From the NCBI RefSeq assembly GCF_013167895.1, contig NZ_BLWC01000001.1, positions 6,386,001-6,450,000 on the forward strand: 64,000 nucleotides of DNA, given 5' to 3'. The number at the start of each line of letters is the position of its first letter. Within the stretch, counting starts at the first letter, position 1. Origin of the DNA: Streptomyces fulvorobeus. Lineage in GTDB: Bacteria; Actinomycetota; Actinomycetes; Streptomycetales; Streptomycetaceae. The notes under the pieces were generated by a model, which ran no database searches, was not told the origin of the DNA, and was given only the letters and a program-made list of their open reading frames with translations. This document shows, piece by piece, positions 20,801 through 46,400 of the stretch. The translations under genes and the position numbers were made by a program.

Positions 20801-23800
20801 GAGGACCGCGACGCAGCGGGCTTCGCCGGAGTCGTCTCGCTGCTCGCCACCGGCACCACGCACGCCACCGGCCTGCCGCCGGAGGCGGCCTGGCCCGAGG
20901 CGCTGCTGACGGCCCTGGGCGCGGCGGGAATCGACGCGCCGCTGTGGTGCGTCACCCGGGGCGCGGTGTCCGTGTCCGCCGCCGAGCCGCTGCGGGCCGC
21001 CGGACAGGCTGCCGTATGGGGGCTCGGCCGGGTCGCCGCACTGGAACACCCCGACCGCTGGGGCGGGCTGATCGACCTCCCCGCCACGCTCGACGACCGC
21101 ACGGGCGCCGCCTTCGCGGCGGCCCTGACCCACCGCGACGGCGAGGACCAGATCGCGGTCCGCGCCACCGCGACCCTCGGGCGCCGCCTGGTCCGTACAA
21201 CCGCCACGACGGCCAACCCGTCCGGCGACTCCTGGCGGCCCACCGGCACCGTCCTCATCACCGGCGGCGCCGCGGCGATGGGCGGCCGGGCCGCCCGCCG
21301 GCTGGCCCGCGACGGCGCCCGGCACCTCGTCCTGACCGGCCGCCACGCGGCCGACCTCGCCGGGACCGAGGAGCTCCAAGCCGAACTGGAACAGCTCGGA
21401 GCCACGGTCACCTTCGCCGTCTGCGACGTCTCCGACCACGACGCGCTGACCGCCCTGCTGGCCACGCTCCCCGCGGACCTGCCGCTCACCGCGGTGATCC
21501 ACGCGGAGGCGGGCACCGACGGCATCGGCGCCGGAGAGGCGGGGCTCACCGCCGCCCTCGCCGGAGCGGTCCAGCTCGACGCCGTACTCGGTGACCGGCC
21601 GCTCGACGCCTTCGTCCTCTTCGGCACGATCGCCGGAGTCTGGGGCGTCCGGGGCCAGGCCGCGCAGGCCGCGCACGGCGCGTACCTCGACGCCCTCGCC
21701 CGCCGGCGCCGCGACCGCGGCGCCACCGCCCTCGCCGTCTCCTGGAGCGCCTGGTCGGACCTGGTCGAGCCCTCCATGGCCGCGCACCTGCGGCTGAGCG
21801 GCCTGCCCGTACTCGACCCCGACGCGGCGCTCGCCGCGCTCGGCCGGGCCGTCGCCGACGGCGAACCGGCTGTCACCATCGCCGATGTGCGCTGGGAGAC
21901 CTTCGCCCCGGCCTTCACCGAAGGCCGCCGCACCGCCCTGCTGGCCGACCTGCCCGAAGCGCGCACCGCCATCGCCGCCGCCGACACCGACCGCGGCGAC
22001 GAGCGCTCGGCGGACGACGCCTACCGGCGCGGCCTGCTCGCGCTGCCCGAGACGGAGCGCGACGACGCCCTGCTGGCCCTGGTCACCGACAAGGTCGCCG
22101 TGGTCCTGGGCCACTCGAACACCGACGCCGTCGAGTCCGACCTGCCCTTCCGGGACCTCGGCTTCGACTCGCTGACCGCCGTCGACCTGCGCAACCAGCT
22201 CACGGCCGCCACCGGTGTCACCCTGCCCGCCACCCTGGTCTTCGACCACCCGACCCCGGCCGAACTCGCCCTGCACCTGCGCAGCCTGCTGCTCGGCGCA
22301 CTGCCGGACACCACGGCCCTCGTCGTGCCCTCGGCGCACACCGGGGACGACCCCGTCGTCATCGTCGGCATGGCCTGCCGCTACCCGGGTGGCGTCGGCT
22401 CGCCCGAGGACCTGTGGCAGCTCGTACTCGACGAGACCGACGCCGTGGGCGAGTTCCCCACCGACCGCGGCTGGGACCTCGACACCCTGCTCGGCGGCCC
22501 GCCGGAGGGCGGCCGCGGCCGCAGCACCACCGGAAACGGCGGTTTCCTCTACGACGCCGCCGACTTCGACCCCGCCGTGTTCGGCATCTCGCCGCGCGAG
22601 GCCATAGTGATGGACCCGCAGCAGCGCATCGTGCTCGAAGCCGCCTGGGAGGCACTGGAGCGGGCGGGCATCGACGCGGCGACCCTGCGGGGGAGCACCA
22701 CCGGCGTCTACGTCGGAGGCGGCAGCGGCGACTACCGGCCGCCGGCCGAGGCGGGACAGTGGGAGACGGCCCAGTCGGCCAGCCTCCTGTCCGGCCGCAT
22801 CGCGTACTCCTTCGGCCTTCAGGGACCCACGGTCTCCGTCGACACGGCGTGCTCCTCGTCGCTGGTCGCCCTGCACCTCGCGGCCCAGGCCCTGCGCTCG
22901 GGCGAGTGCTCCATCGCCCTGGCCGGCGGGGTGACCGTCATGGCCACCCCGGCGGGCTTCGTCGAATTCAGCGCCCAGGGCGCGCTGTCCGACGACGGCC
23001 GCTGCAAGGCATTCTCCGACTCGGCCGACGGCACCGGCTGGTCCGAGGGTGTGGGCATGCTCGTCGTCGAGCGGCTCTCCGACGCCCAGCGCAACGGCCA
23101 CCACGTCCTGGCGGTCCTGCGCGGCTCCGCCATCAACCAGGACGGTGCCTCCAACGGCCTGACGGCACCCAGCGGACCCGCCCAGCAGCGGGTCATCCGC
23201 CAGGCCCTCGCCAATTCCGGTCTGACGGCCACCGAGGTCGACGCCGTCGAGGCCCACGGCACCGGCACCAAGCTCGGAGACCCGATCGAGGCGCAGGCGC
23301 TGCTGGCCACCTACGGCCAGGGCCGCGACCCCGAGCGCCCGGTGCTGCTCGGCTCGCTGAAGAGCAACATCGGTCACAGCCAGGCCGCCTCCGGCGTCGC
23401 CGGCGTGATCAAGATGGTGATGGCGATGCGGCACGGCACCCTGCCGAGGTCGCTCTACGCCGAGACGCCGACCACTCAGGTCGACTGGACGGCGGGCGCC
23501 GCCCGGCTGCTCACCGAGCCGGTCGCCTGGCCCGAGTCCGACCGCCCGCGCCGCGCCGCGGTCTCCTCGTTCGGCGCGAGCGGCACGAACGCCCACGTCA
23601 TCCTGGAACAGGCGCCGCCCGCCGGGACCGACCCCACGGTCACCACCCCGCACGGCCCGGCCCGCGAACCCGGGGCGCTGCCGGTGCTGCTCTCCGGCAA
23701 GTCCGAGAACGCGCTGCGCGCCCAGGCCCGCAGGCTGCTCACCCAGGTGACCGAACGACCGGACGCCGCCCTGACCGACCTGGCGTTCTCCCTGGCGACG

Positions 23801-26800
23801 ACCCGCACGGCCTTCGACCACCGGGCTGCCCTGACGACCACCGACCGTGCATGCCTGCTGGCGGGGCTCACCGCCCTGGCGGAGGGACGTACGGCCCCCG
23901 GGCTGGTCGAGCACCAGGTGGAGCGGGTCGGAAAGCGCGCGTTCCTCTTCTCGGGTCAGGGTTCGCAGCGGTTGGGGATGGGCCGGGAGTTGTACGGCCG
24001 CTTCCCGGTGTTTGCCGAGGCGCTGGATTCGGCTCTGGCTGTACTGGGTCCGCTGCTGGAGCGCCCGCTGCGTGAGGTGATGTGGGGCGAGGACGTCGAG
24101 CTGTTGAACGAGACGGGCTTCACTCAGCCGGCGTTGTTCGCCATCGAGGTGGCGCTGTTCCGGCTGGTGGAGTCGTGGGGTGTCAAGCCCGACTTCGTGG
24201 CGGGGCACTCCATCGGTGAGATCGCGGCGGCGCATGTGGCGGGGGTTTTCTCGCTGGAGGATGCCTGCAAGCTGGTGGCGGCGCGGGCGCGGCTGATGCA
24301 GGCGCTGCCGGCCGGTGGTGCGATGGTGGCGGTGCAGGCGACGGAGGACGAGGTCCTGCCGCTGCTGGTCGAGGGTGTGTCGATCGCGGCCGTCAACGGC
24401 CCCGCTTCCGTGGTGATCTCCGGAGACGAGCAGGCGGCGGTGAAGGTCGCGGCCCAACTGGCCGAGCTGGGGCGTAAGACGACGCGCCTGCGCGTGTCGC
24501 ACGCCTTCCACTCGCCGTTGATGGATCCGATGCTGGAGGAGTTCCGCACGGTCGCGGAGAGCCTGGCGTACGAGGCTCCGCGCATCGCAGTGGTCTCCCA
24601 CCTGACCGGCGCCGTGGCGAGCGCCGAGGAACTGTGCTCGGCCGGGTACTGGGTACGCCACGTCCGTGAAGCCGTGCGCTTCGCCGACGGTGTACAGACC
24701 CTCACCGACCGGGGCGTGACCACGTTCCTGGAGCTGGGCCCGGACGGCGTCCTCGCCGCCATGGCCCAGGAGACGGCACCGCAGGGCGCCGTCGTCGTAC
24801 CGGCCCTGCGCAAGGACCGCGACGAGGAAACCACCCTCGTCACCGCGCTCGCCCGGCTGCACGTCCACGGAGCGGGCCCCCGCTGGTCCGCGTTCTTCGC
24901 GGACACCGGAGCCCAGTGGCTGGACCTGCCGACGTACGCCTTCCAGCGCGGCCGTTTCTGGCCGGACGTCATGCCCGGCGTCACCCCCACGGCCGGCGAC
25001 GCGCAGGACACCCGGACCACGGACCGTGCCTTCTGGGACGCCGTGGAACAGGAGGACTTCGCCTCGCTGGAGGCCACCTTGGACGTCGAGGGCGACGCCC
25101 TCTCGAAGGTGCTGCCCGCCCTGTTCGACTGGCGGCGGCAGCAGAACGACGAATCGGTCATGGAGGGCTGGCGCCACCGGATCGTCTGGAAGGCCCTGAC
25201 CGGCGGAGCCACCGCGAACCGCAAGGCCCTGACGGGCACCTGGCTCGCCGTGATCCCCGCCGAGTTCGCCGAGGACCCCTGGGTGGGCTCCGCGCTCGAC
25301 ACGCTGGGCACCCGAGTCGTACGGCTGCCGGTGGCCGACCCCGACCGCGCCGCACTGGCCGGGGAGCTCCGCGCACGCACCGCGGACGGCACCCGCTTCG
25401 CCGGTGTCCTCTCGCTCCTGGCCCTGCGGGAGACCGCATCGGGCAGCGTGCCCGGGGGAGTCGCACTCACCGCCGTGCTGCTCCAGGCGCTCGGCGACGC
25501 CGCCATCGGGGCCCCGCTGTGGTGCGCCACCCGGGGCGCCGTGTCCGTGAACCGCGCGGACACCGTGGACCACCCGCTGCAGGCCGCCGTATGGGGGCTC
25601 GGCCGGGTCGCCGCGCTGGAGTACCCGGAGCGCTGGGGCGGTCTGATCGACCTCCCGGAGACCCTCGACGAGCGGACCGCCGTCGGCTTCGCCGGAGCAC
25701 TGGCCGGCCTCGACGGCGAGGACCAGCTCGCGGTACGCACCTCCGCGGTGCTCGCCCGGCGCCTCGTACAGGCCCCCGGAAAGAGGACCGCCCGCACCTG
25801 GGACCCGACCGGCACCGTGCTGATCACAGGAGGCACCGGCGCCCTCGGCGCGCAGGTCGCCCTCCGGCTCGCCAAGGACGGCGTGCAGCACCTGGTGCTG
25901 CTCAGTCGCAGCGGCCTCGCGGCGCCCGGCGCCGACGCGCTGCGGGCCCGGCTCGACGGCCTCGGCACCACGGTCACCGTCGCGGCCTGCGATGTCGCGG
26001 ACCGCGTCCAACTGTCCGCCGTACTCGCGGACATCCCGGCCGAGCACCCGCTCACCGGAGTGATCCACGCCGCCGGTGTACTGGACGACGGAGTACTCGA
26101 CCGGCTCACCCCGGAGCGGTTCGAGGCGGTCTTCCGCTCGAAGGTCGCCTCGGCCCTCCTGCTCGACGAACTGACCCGTGGATCGGACCTCGCGGCGTTC
26201 GTGCTCTTCTCATCCGCCTCGGCGGCCGTGGGCAACCCCGGCCAGGCCAACTACGCGGCGGCCAACTCGGTCCTGGACGCCCTCGCCGAGCGGCGCAGGG
26301 CCCAGGACCTCCCGGCGACCTCGGTCGCCTGGGGAGCCTGGGGAGGCGGCGGAATGGCAGAAGGAGCCGGGGCCGACGAGGCCGCCAAGCGCGCCGGAAT
26401 CGGCGCCATGGACCCGGAACTGGCCTGCGAGACCATGCTCAGGCTGGTCATGGAACCCGAGCCGACCGCGGTCGTCGCGGAGGTCGCGCTGGACCGCTTC
26501 GTCGCGGCCTTCGGCACGGCCAGGCCCAGCGCCCTGCTCCGGGAGTTCCCCGGATACGACAGCATGGTGGCCGCCACGGCTGCGCCCGTGGACACCGCCG
26601 CCGGGACCGGGCTGCGGTACCGGCTCGCCGCCCTCTCGGTGAACCGGCGCCTGGAGACCGTCGTGGACCTGGTCCGCACCCAGGCCGCTCAGGTACTCAG
26701 CTATCCGGACACGGACGCGGTCGGCGCCGAGAAGTCCTTCCGGGACCTGGGAGTCGACTCGCTCGGAGCCGTCGAGCTGCGCAACCAGCTGAACAAGGCG

Positions 26801-27112
26801 ACCGGCCTGAACCTGTCCGCGACGCTGGTCTTCGACCACCCCACCTCCACCTCCCTCGCCGAACACGTCCTCGGACAGCTGATGCCCGAGGACGCGGCAG
26901 GGACCGACGGAGAAGAAGCGGAGATCCGGGCGCTGCTGGCCTCGGTACCGCTGGCACAACTGCGGGACATCGGTGTGCTGGAACCGCTGCTCCAGCTGGC
27001 AGGACGGGGCGGGAGCGCCCCGGCGAAAGACGACACGTCCGACGAGTCCATCGACTCGATGGCAGTGGCAGACCTGGTACGGGCCGCGCTCAACGGCCAG
27101 TCCGACCTGTAG
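14639..27112 (+). CDS. nysI: Modular type I polyketide synthase, NysI-like, 3' part (AT of module 12 to end of module 14)
   Basis: This continues the previous gene after the frameshift. It has no start codon or ribosome site of its own, and it begins in mid-domain. Domains: AT-KR-ACP of module 12, KS-AT-KR(inactive)-ACP of module 13, KS-AT-KR-ACP of module 14, then a C-terminal docking region of about 75 residues rich in acidic and leucine residues (from about 26885 to the TAG at 27110-27112). This docking tail should pair with the N-terminal coiled coil of the protein starting 22 bases downstream. The ACP of module 14 reads GVDSL instead of the usual GFDSL, but the phosphopantetheine serine is kept. 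Functionally it adds the C15, C13 and C11 units of the polyol region, with the C13 ketone left unreduced. The missing KS-AT junction is explained only by joining to the upstream segment. Confidence 0.9.
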   Translation: MTDLAFSLATSRAGLERRAAVVAGERDELLRGLLALRDGLPGPGVVQGGTARGRTAFLFTGQGSQRPGMGRELYERHPVFADALDAVLARMDGALDRPLREILFSAEGSPEAALLDRTEYAQPALFAVEVALFRLTESWGITPDYLAGHSVGELAAAHVAGVLTLPDACALVAARGRLMQALPEGGAMISLEAAEDEVLPLLEGHEDEVSVAAVNGPASLVVAGVEDTVLDIAATLGARGRRTKRLRVSHAFHSPLMDGMLDDFARVARGVTYHPPVIPLVSHLTGGLAAEDQMTDPEYWVQHVRRAVRFADGINWLSAQGQVRTFLELGPDGVLCGMARDSLTDEPHTALLPLLRSGRPEEQTVTTALAGAHAHGVDIDWTAYFADSDARRIALPTYAFQRERYWPDALAAPTAGPAGAGSAADAEFWSAVERDDVGSLVASLGLDDATVTAMVPALTAWRRRRDEQSQVDAWRYRVTWKPQTGPTAPTALTGRWLVLTPPGTDEAEWSADVVAALATQTVLCEDVGPDRAALAERLAALRAEHGEFAGVLSLLGLAGCGGLARTGVPDSLLLTTVAVQALGDAGIDARLWAVTRGAVSVGRSEPVVGLDQAAVWGLGRVVALEQPDRWGGCVDLPEQLDTHSARRLRGVLAGTAGESEAALRASGVFVRRLAHSPAAQSTAPTFDPSGTTLITGGTGGLGGHVARGLARAGAEHLLLVSRRGEDAPGADALRGELTGLGARVTIAACDVADRDALAALLDSLPDDAPLHAVIHTAGVVEDGVVDTLTPDSFRTVLDAKVASALNLHELTAHLPLSAFVLFSSTAGVFGAPGQGNYAAANAYLDALAEYRRAHGRTALSVAWGPWAGSGMVADAAEIERRVRRGGFEPLAPEPAVRALLRAIEQDDTALALADIDWARFVPAFASARPLPLVGDLPEVRQSATAPTGATGDDTRLRRRLQELPDAERGAFVLDLLRTQVAAVLGHSDPGAIEDDRAFRDLGFDSLTTLELRNTLAAVTGLSLPVSLVYDRPTPREMADFLLAEILGSLPERAAAPAASGRPVHDDPIAVVGMSCRFPGGVGSPEELWQLLVEGGDGITRFPDDRGWDIEALGAGASDTLEGGFLTRVADFDARFFGISPREALAMDPQQRLLLEATWEALERAGIDPSALRGSRTGVFVGTNGQDYPNLLRRSLSDVQGYVATGNTASVMSGRLSYALGLEGPAVTVDTACSSSLVAMHWAGKALSAGECSLVIAGGVSVMSSPDSFVEFSRQGGLAPDGRCKAFSDSADGTAWSEGVGILVLERLSDAVRNGHEVRGIIRSTAVNQDGASNGLTAPNGPSQQRVIQQALADAGLTPAHIDAVEAHGTGTTLGDPIEAQALLTAYGQDRERPLLLGTVKSNIGHTQAAAGVAGVIKMLMAMHHGTLPQSLHIGTPSAHVDWSAGAVELLTEQTAWPETGRPRRAGVSAFGVSGTNAHVIVEQAPALAAPREQPAEPAPTPAVVPWIVSGRTREALQAQIDRITGFAALNTGLSPLDIGRSLATDRTVFPHRAVLLADADGVHEGARGVAGRTPGKTAFLFSGQGSQRAAMGRELYERFPVFAEALDAVLAHLDTELEFPLRKVLFALPGTFEAELLDETGWTQPALFAVEVALFRLAESWGITPDFVAGHSIGEITAAHVAGVFSLADACRLVAARASLMQALPQGGAMVAVEATEDEVAPLLDANVSIAAVNGPRSLVVAGAEDAVLLVAEVFAADGRRTRRLRVSHAFHSPLMDAILADFARVAETLTFEEPRIPVVSNLTGILATADELRSPAYWVRHVREAVRFADGIRTLRDAGVGAFVELGPDGVLSAMAQQSLDGAQPAPLVVPFLRKDQSEEAAVVAALAALHTHGTGPRWSAFFEGLGARRIELPTYAFQRERYWPEPAAIAAVGVPDPVDAAFWSAVERQDVESLAASLDLDGDTVTTMVPALSAWRRSRGEQSAGADWRYRETWTPLPARTAAPSGTWLVLLPAGDPSPWTDAAAEALGADVVRVNARPDAADLTRLLTSAREDRDAAGFAGVVSLLATGTTHATGLPPEAAWPEALLTALGAAGIDAPLWCVTRGAVSVSAAEPLRAAGQAAVWGLGRVAALEHPDRWGGLIDLPATLDDRTGAAFAAALTHRDGEDQIAVRATATLGRRLVRTTATTANPSGDSWRPTGTVLITGGAAAMGGRAARRLARDGARHLVLTGRHAADLAGTEELQAELEQLGATVTFAVCDVSDHDALTALLATLPADLPLTAVIHAEAGTDGIGAGEAGLTAALAGAVQLDAVLGDRPLDAFVLFGTIAGVWGVRGQAAQAAHGAYLDALARRRRDRGATALAVSWSAWSDLVEPSMAAHLRLSGLPVLDPDAALAALGRAVADGEPAVTIADVRWETFAPAFTEGRRTALLADLPEARTAIAAADTDRGDERSADDAYRRGLLALPETERDDALLALVTDKVAVVLGHSNTDAVESDLPFRDLGFDSLTAVDLRNQLTAATGVTLPATLVFDHPTPAELALHLRSLLLGALPDTTALVVPSAHTGDDPVVIVGMACRYPGGVGSPEDLWQLVLDETDAVGEFPTDRGWDLDTLLGGPPEGGRGRSTTGNGGFLYDAADFDPAVFGISPREAIVMDPQQRIVLEAAWEALERAGIDAATLRGSTTGVYVGGGSGDYRPPAEAGQWETAQSASLLSGRIAYSFGLQGPTVSVDTACSSSLVALHLAAQALRSGECSIALAGGVTVMATPAGFVEFSAQGALSDDGRCKAFSDSADGTGWSEGVGMLVVERLSDAQRNGHHVLAVLRGSAINQDGASNGLTAPSGPAQQRVIRQALANSGLTATEVDAVEAHGTGTKLGDPIEAQALLATYGQGRDPERPVLLGSLKSNIGHSQAASGVAGVIKMVMAMRHGTLPRSLYAETPTTQVDWTAGAARLLTEPVAWPESDRPRRAAVSSFGASGTNAHVILEQAPPAGTDPTVTTPHGPAREPGALPVLLSGKSENALRAQARRLLTQVTERPDAALTDLAFSLATTRTAFDHRAALTTTDRACLLAGLTALAEGRTAPGLVEHQVERVGKRAFLFSGQGSQRLGMGRELYGRFPVFAEALDSALAVLGPLLERPLREVMWGEDVELLNETGFTQPALFAIEVALFRLVESWGVKPDFVAGHSIGEIAAAHVAGVFSLEDACKLVAARARLMQALPAGGAMVAVQATEDEVLPLLVEGVSIAAVNGPASVVISGDEQAAVKVAAQLAELGRKTTRLRVSHAFHSPLMDPMLEEFRTVAESLAYEAPRIAVVSHLTGAVASAEELCSAGYWVRHVREAVRFADGVQTLTDRGVTTFLELGPDGVLAAMAQETAPQGAVVVPALRKDRDEETTLVTALARLHVHGAGPRWSAFFADTGAQWLDLPTYAFQRGRFWPDVMPGVTPTAGDAQDTRTTDRAFWDAVEQEDFASLEATLDVEGDALSKVLPALFDWRRQQNDESVMEGWRHRIVWKALTGGATANRKALTGTWLAVIPAEFAEDPWVGSALDTLGTRVVRLPVADPDRAALAGELRARTADGTRFAGVLSLLALRETASGSVPGGVALTAVLLQALGDAAIGAPLWCATRGAVSVNRADTVDHPLQAAVWGLGRVAALEYPERWGGLIDLPETLDERTAVGFAGALAGLDGEDQLAVRTSAVLARRLVQAPGKRTARTWDPTGTVLITGGTGALGAQVALRLAKDGVQHLVLLSRSGLAAPGADALRARLDGLGTTVTVAACDVADRVQLSAVLADIPAEHPLTGVIHAAGVLDDGVLDRLTPERFEAVFRSKVASALLLDELTRGSDLAAFVLFSSASAAVGNPGQANYAAANSVLDALAERRRAQDLPATSVAWGAWGGGGMAEGAGADEAAKRAGIGAMDPELACETMLRLVMEPEPTAVVAEVALDRFVAAFGTARPSALLREFPGYDSMVAATAAPVDTAAGTGLRYRLAALSVNRRLETVVDLVRTQAAQVLSYPDTDAVGAEKSFRDLGVDSLGAVELRNQLNKATGLNLSATLVFDHPTSTSLAEHVLGQLMPEDAAGTDGEEAEIRALLASVPLAQLRDIGVLEPLLQLAGRGGSAPAKDDTSDESIDSMAVADLVRAALNGQSDL
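17828..22340 (+). other. PKS module 13: KS-AT(malonyl)-inactive KR-ACP
   Basis: KS Cys codon is 18332-18334. AT has GHSIGE near 19649 and HAFHS near 19939, so malonyl. The KR (about 21240-21770) is clearly dead. The cofactor loop reads GGAAAMGG instead of GGTGGLG. Compared with KR10 the catalytic Ser is Thr, the Tyr is Gln, the Asn is Gly and the Lys is Ala. This matches the unreduced C13 ketone that closes the hemiketal in nystatin and amphotericin. Confidence 0.92.
22343..27112 (+). other. PKS module 14: KS-AT(malonyl)-KR(B-type)-ACP plus C-terminal docking domain
   Basis: KS Cys codon is 22850-22852. AT (about 23935-24950) has GHSIGE near 24200 and HAFHS near 24499, so malonyl, and is almost identical in DNA to the AT of module 15. 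KR has LDD and an active Tyr (GQANYAAAN), B-type. ACP reads LGVDSLGAVEL. It predicts the C11 hydroxyl. A docking tail follows. Confidence 0.9.
24191..24289 (+). repeat. 99-bp exact repeat inside AT14 (partner in AT15)
   Basis: Identical to 29106-29204, about 4.9 kb away, within a longer near-identical stretch of about 600 bp. It spans the GHSIGE active-site region. Both copies share an unusual G/T-rich codon style, suggesting recent gene conversion or duplication. Confidence 0.9.
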
Positions 27113-27134
27113 CGCGAGAGTGACGGAGCAGACC

Positions 27135-43427
<16,293 letters not shown>

Positions 43428-43477
43428 CAGGGGCCCACTCCCCGCGCATGCCAACATCTGAGGAAGGTTCACGGACG

Positions 43478-46400
43478 ATGCCGGACGAAAAGAAACTCGT
43501 CGAATACCTGAAGTGGGTCACGACGGATCTGCACCAGACCCGCCAACGGCTCCAGGAAGCCCAATCCGGCCGCCACGAACCGGTGGCGATCGTCGGAATG
43601 GGGTGCAGGTTCCCCGGCGGCGTCCGGTCTCCCGAGGACTTCTGGGAACTGCTCTCCTCCGGCCGGAGCGCGATCTCCGGGTTCCCCGACGACCGGGGCT
43701 GGGACCTGGAGGCCCTCGCCGGCGACGGCGAGGGGCGCAGCGCCACCCAGGAGGGCGGCTTCCTGCACGAGGCGCCGCACTTCGACCCCGCCTTCTTCGG
43801 CATATCTCCGCGCGAGGCCCTCGCCATGGACCCGCAGCAGCGGCTGCTCCTGGAAGTGTCCTGGGAGGCCATCGAGCGTTCGGGCATCGACCCGAACACG
43901 CTGCGCGGCAGCAGGACCGGCGTCTTCGTCGGAACCAACTCCCAGGACTACACCCACCTGGTGCTCGCCTCGCGCGACGACATGGGCGGCTACGCGGGCA
44001 ACGGACTGGCGGCCAGCGTCCTGTCGGGCCGGCTGTCCTTCGTCCTCGGTCTGGAGGGCCCGGCGGTCACCCTCGACACGGCGTGCTCGTCCTCGCTGGT
44101 GACCCTGCACCTGGCCGCCCAGGCCGTCCGCAACGGCGAGTGCTCGCTGGCGCTGGCCGGCGGCGCCACCGTGATGGCGACCTCCTCCAGCTTCGTCGGC
44201 TTCAGTGTCCAGGGCGGCCTTGCCGCCGACGGACGCTGCAAGGCATTCTCCGACTCCGCCGACGGCACCGCCTGGTCCGAGGGCGCGGGCATGCTGCTCG
44301 TCGAGCGGCTGTCCGACGCCCGGCGCAACGGACACCCCGTCCTGGCGGTGCTGCGCGGCAGCGCGGTCAACCAGGACGGCGCGTCCAACGGTCTGAGCGC
44401 CCCCAACGGCCCCTCCCAGCAGCGTGTCATCCGCCAGGCCCTGGCCGGGGCCGGCCTCTCACCAGCCGATGTCGACGCCGTCGAGGCGCACGGCACGGGC
44501 ACCACTCTGGGCGACCCCATCGAGGCGGGCGCCCTGCTGGCCACCTACGGCCAGGACCGCGAGGAGCAGCGCCCGCTGTGGCTGGGCACGGTCAAGTCCA
44601 ACATCGGCCACACCCAGGCGGCCGCGGGTGTCGCGGGCGTGATGAAAATGGTGCTCGCGCTGCGCGAAGGGGTGCTGCCCCGGACCCTGCACGTGGACGC
44701 GCCCTCCTCGCACGTGGACTGGGAGGCCGGTGACGTACGGCTGCTGACCGAGCCGGTCCCGTGGCCGCAGGGCGAGCGGGTGCGCCGCGCCGGAGTGTCG
44801 TCGTTCGGCATCAGCGGCACCAACGCGCATGTGCTCCTCGAACAGGCCCCGCCCGCCGAGGAGGCCGACGAGCCCGCCACCGCGCCGGAGCTCGCGCCCA
44901 CGACCGTGCCCTGGCCCGTGTCGGGCCGCGACGAGGCCGCGCTCGACGCCCAGCTGGCGCGCGTCCGCGCCCTCGCGGACGTACCGGGCCGCGACCCGCT
45001 GGACGTCGGCTTCTCCCTCGCCACCACCCGCTCCACGTTCGAGCACCGCGCGGTGCTCCTGGCCGCCGCGGGCGAGGGCGGCGCACTGGTCGAGGCGGCG
45101 CGCGGGGTGCCCGGCAAGGGCGCCGTGGCCGTGCTGTTCTCCGGCCAGGGCGCGCAGCGCATCGGCATGGGCCGCGAACTGTACGCGCGTTTCCCCGTCT
45201 TCGCCGAGGCGCTGGACGAGGTACTGGCCCGGCTGGACAAGGAGCTGGACCGGCCGTTGCGCGAGGTCATGTGGGGCACGGACCCCGAGGCGCTGAACGA
45301 CACCGGCTTCGCCCAGCCCGCCCTGTTCGCCGTCGGGGCCGCGCTGTACCGGCTGGTCGGCTCCTGGGGCGTGCGGCCGGACTTCCTGGCCGGGCACTCC
45401 GTCGGCGAGATCACGGCCGCGCACCTCGCCGGGGTGTTCTCGCTGGAGGACGCCTGCCGGCTGGTCTGCGCGCGGGCCCGCCTGATGCGCGAGCTGCCCG
45501 CGGGCGGCGCGATGGTCGCCGTACGCGCCACCGAGGCCGAGGTCCTGCCGCTGCTGACCGACGGGGTGTCCATCGCCGCGGTCAACGGCCCGGACGCGGT
45601 CGTCGTCTCCGGCGAGGAGGCCGCGGTGCTCCGCCTCGCGGACCGGCTTGACCTGCAGGGCCGCAGGACCACCCGGCTCGCGGTCAGCCACGCGTTCCAC
45701 TCGCCGCTCATGGAGCCCATGCTCGACGCCTTCCGCGCCGTGGCCGAGTCGCTGACCTACGGTGAGCCGTCGGTCCCCGTAGTGTCCAACCTGACCGGGG
45801 AAGTGGCCACCGCCGGTGAACTCGCCGACCCCGGCTACTGGGTGCGCCACGTCCGCGAGGCCGTACGGTTCGGCGACGGGGTGCGGACCCTGGCCGGCCG
45901 CGGTGTGGGGACGTTCCTGGAACTGGGCCCGGACGCGGTGCTCTCCGCCCTCGTACCGGAGTCCGTCCAGGACCCGGCCGTGGCGGCGCTGCCCGTGCTG
46001 CGCAAGGACACCTCCGAGGAGACCTCGGCCGTCACCGCTCTCGCCGCACTGTTCACGCGCGGAGTCGCCGTCGACTGGGCCGCGCTGTTCGCCGGCACGG
46101 GCGCGCGCCGGGTCGAGCTCCCGACGTACGCGTTCCAGCGCCGCCGGTACTGGCCCACGCTGCGCGCCGCCACCGGTGACGCCTCGGGCCTGGGCCTGAT
46201 CGCCGCCGGGCATCCGCTGCTCGGCGCCGCGGTCACGATCGCCGACTCCGACGAGATCCTGCTCACCGGCAGACTGTCGGCGCAGTCCCACCCCTGGCTC
46301 GCCGACCACCGGGTCGACGGCCGGATCGTCCTGCCGGGCACAGCCCTGGCCGAACTCGCCGTACGCGCCGGTGACCAGGCCGGCCAGGACCGCGTCGAGG

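Noticed and set aside
16625..26068. 3-kb-residue-scale minus-strand open frame across modules 12 to 14
   Set aside because: Same antisense effect; it is composition-driven and has no recognisable motif or start context.
14639..27112. Reading the second part of the I-like gene as a separate protein
   Set aside because: It would begin in the middle of an AT region with no ribosome site, docking domain or KS; a one-base undercount explains it better.
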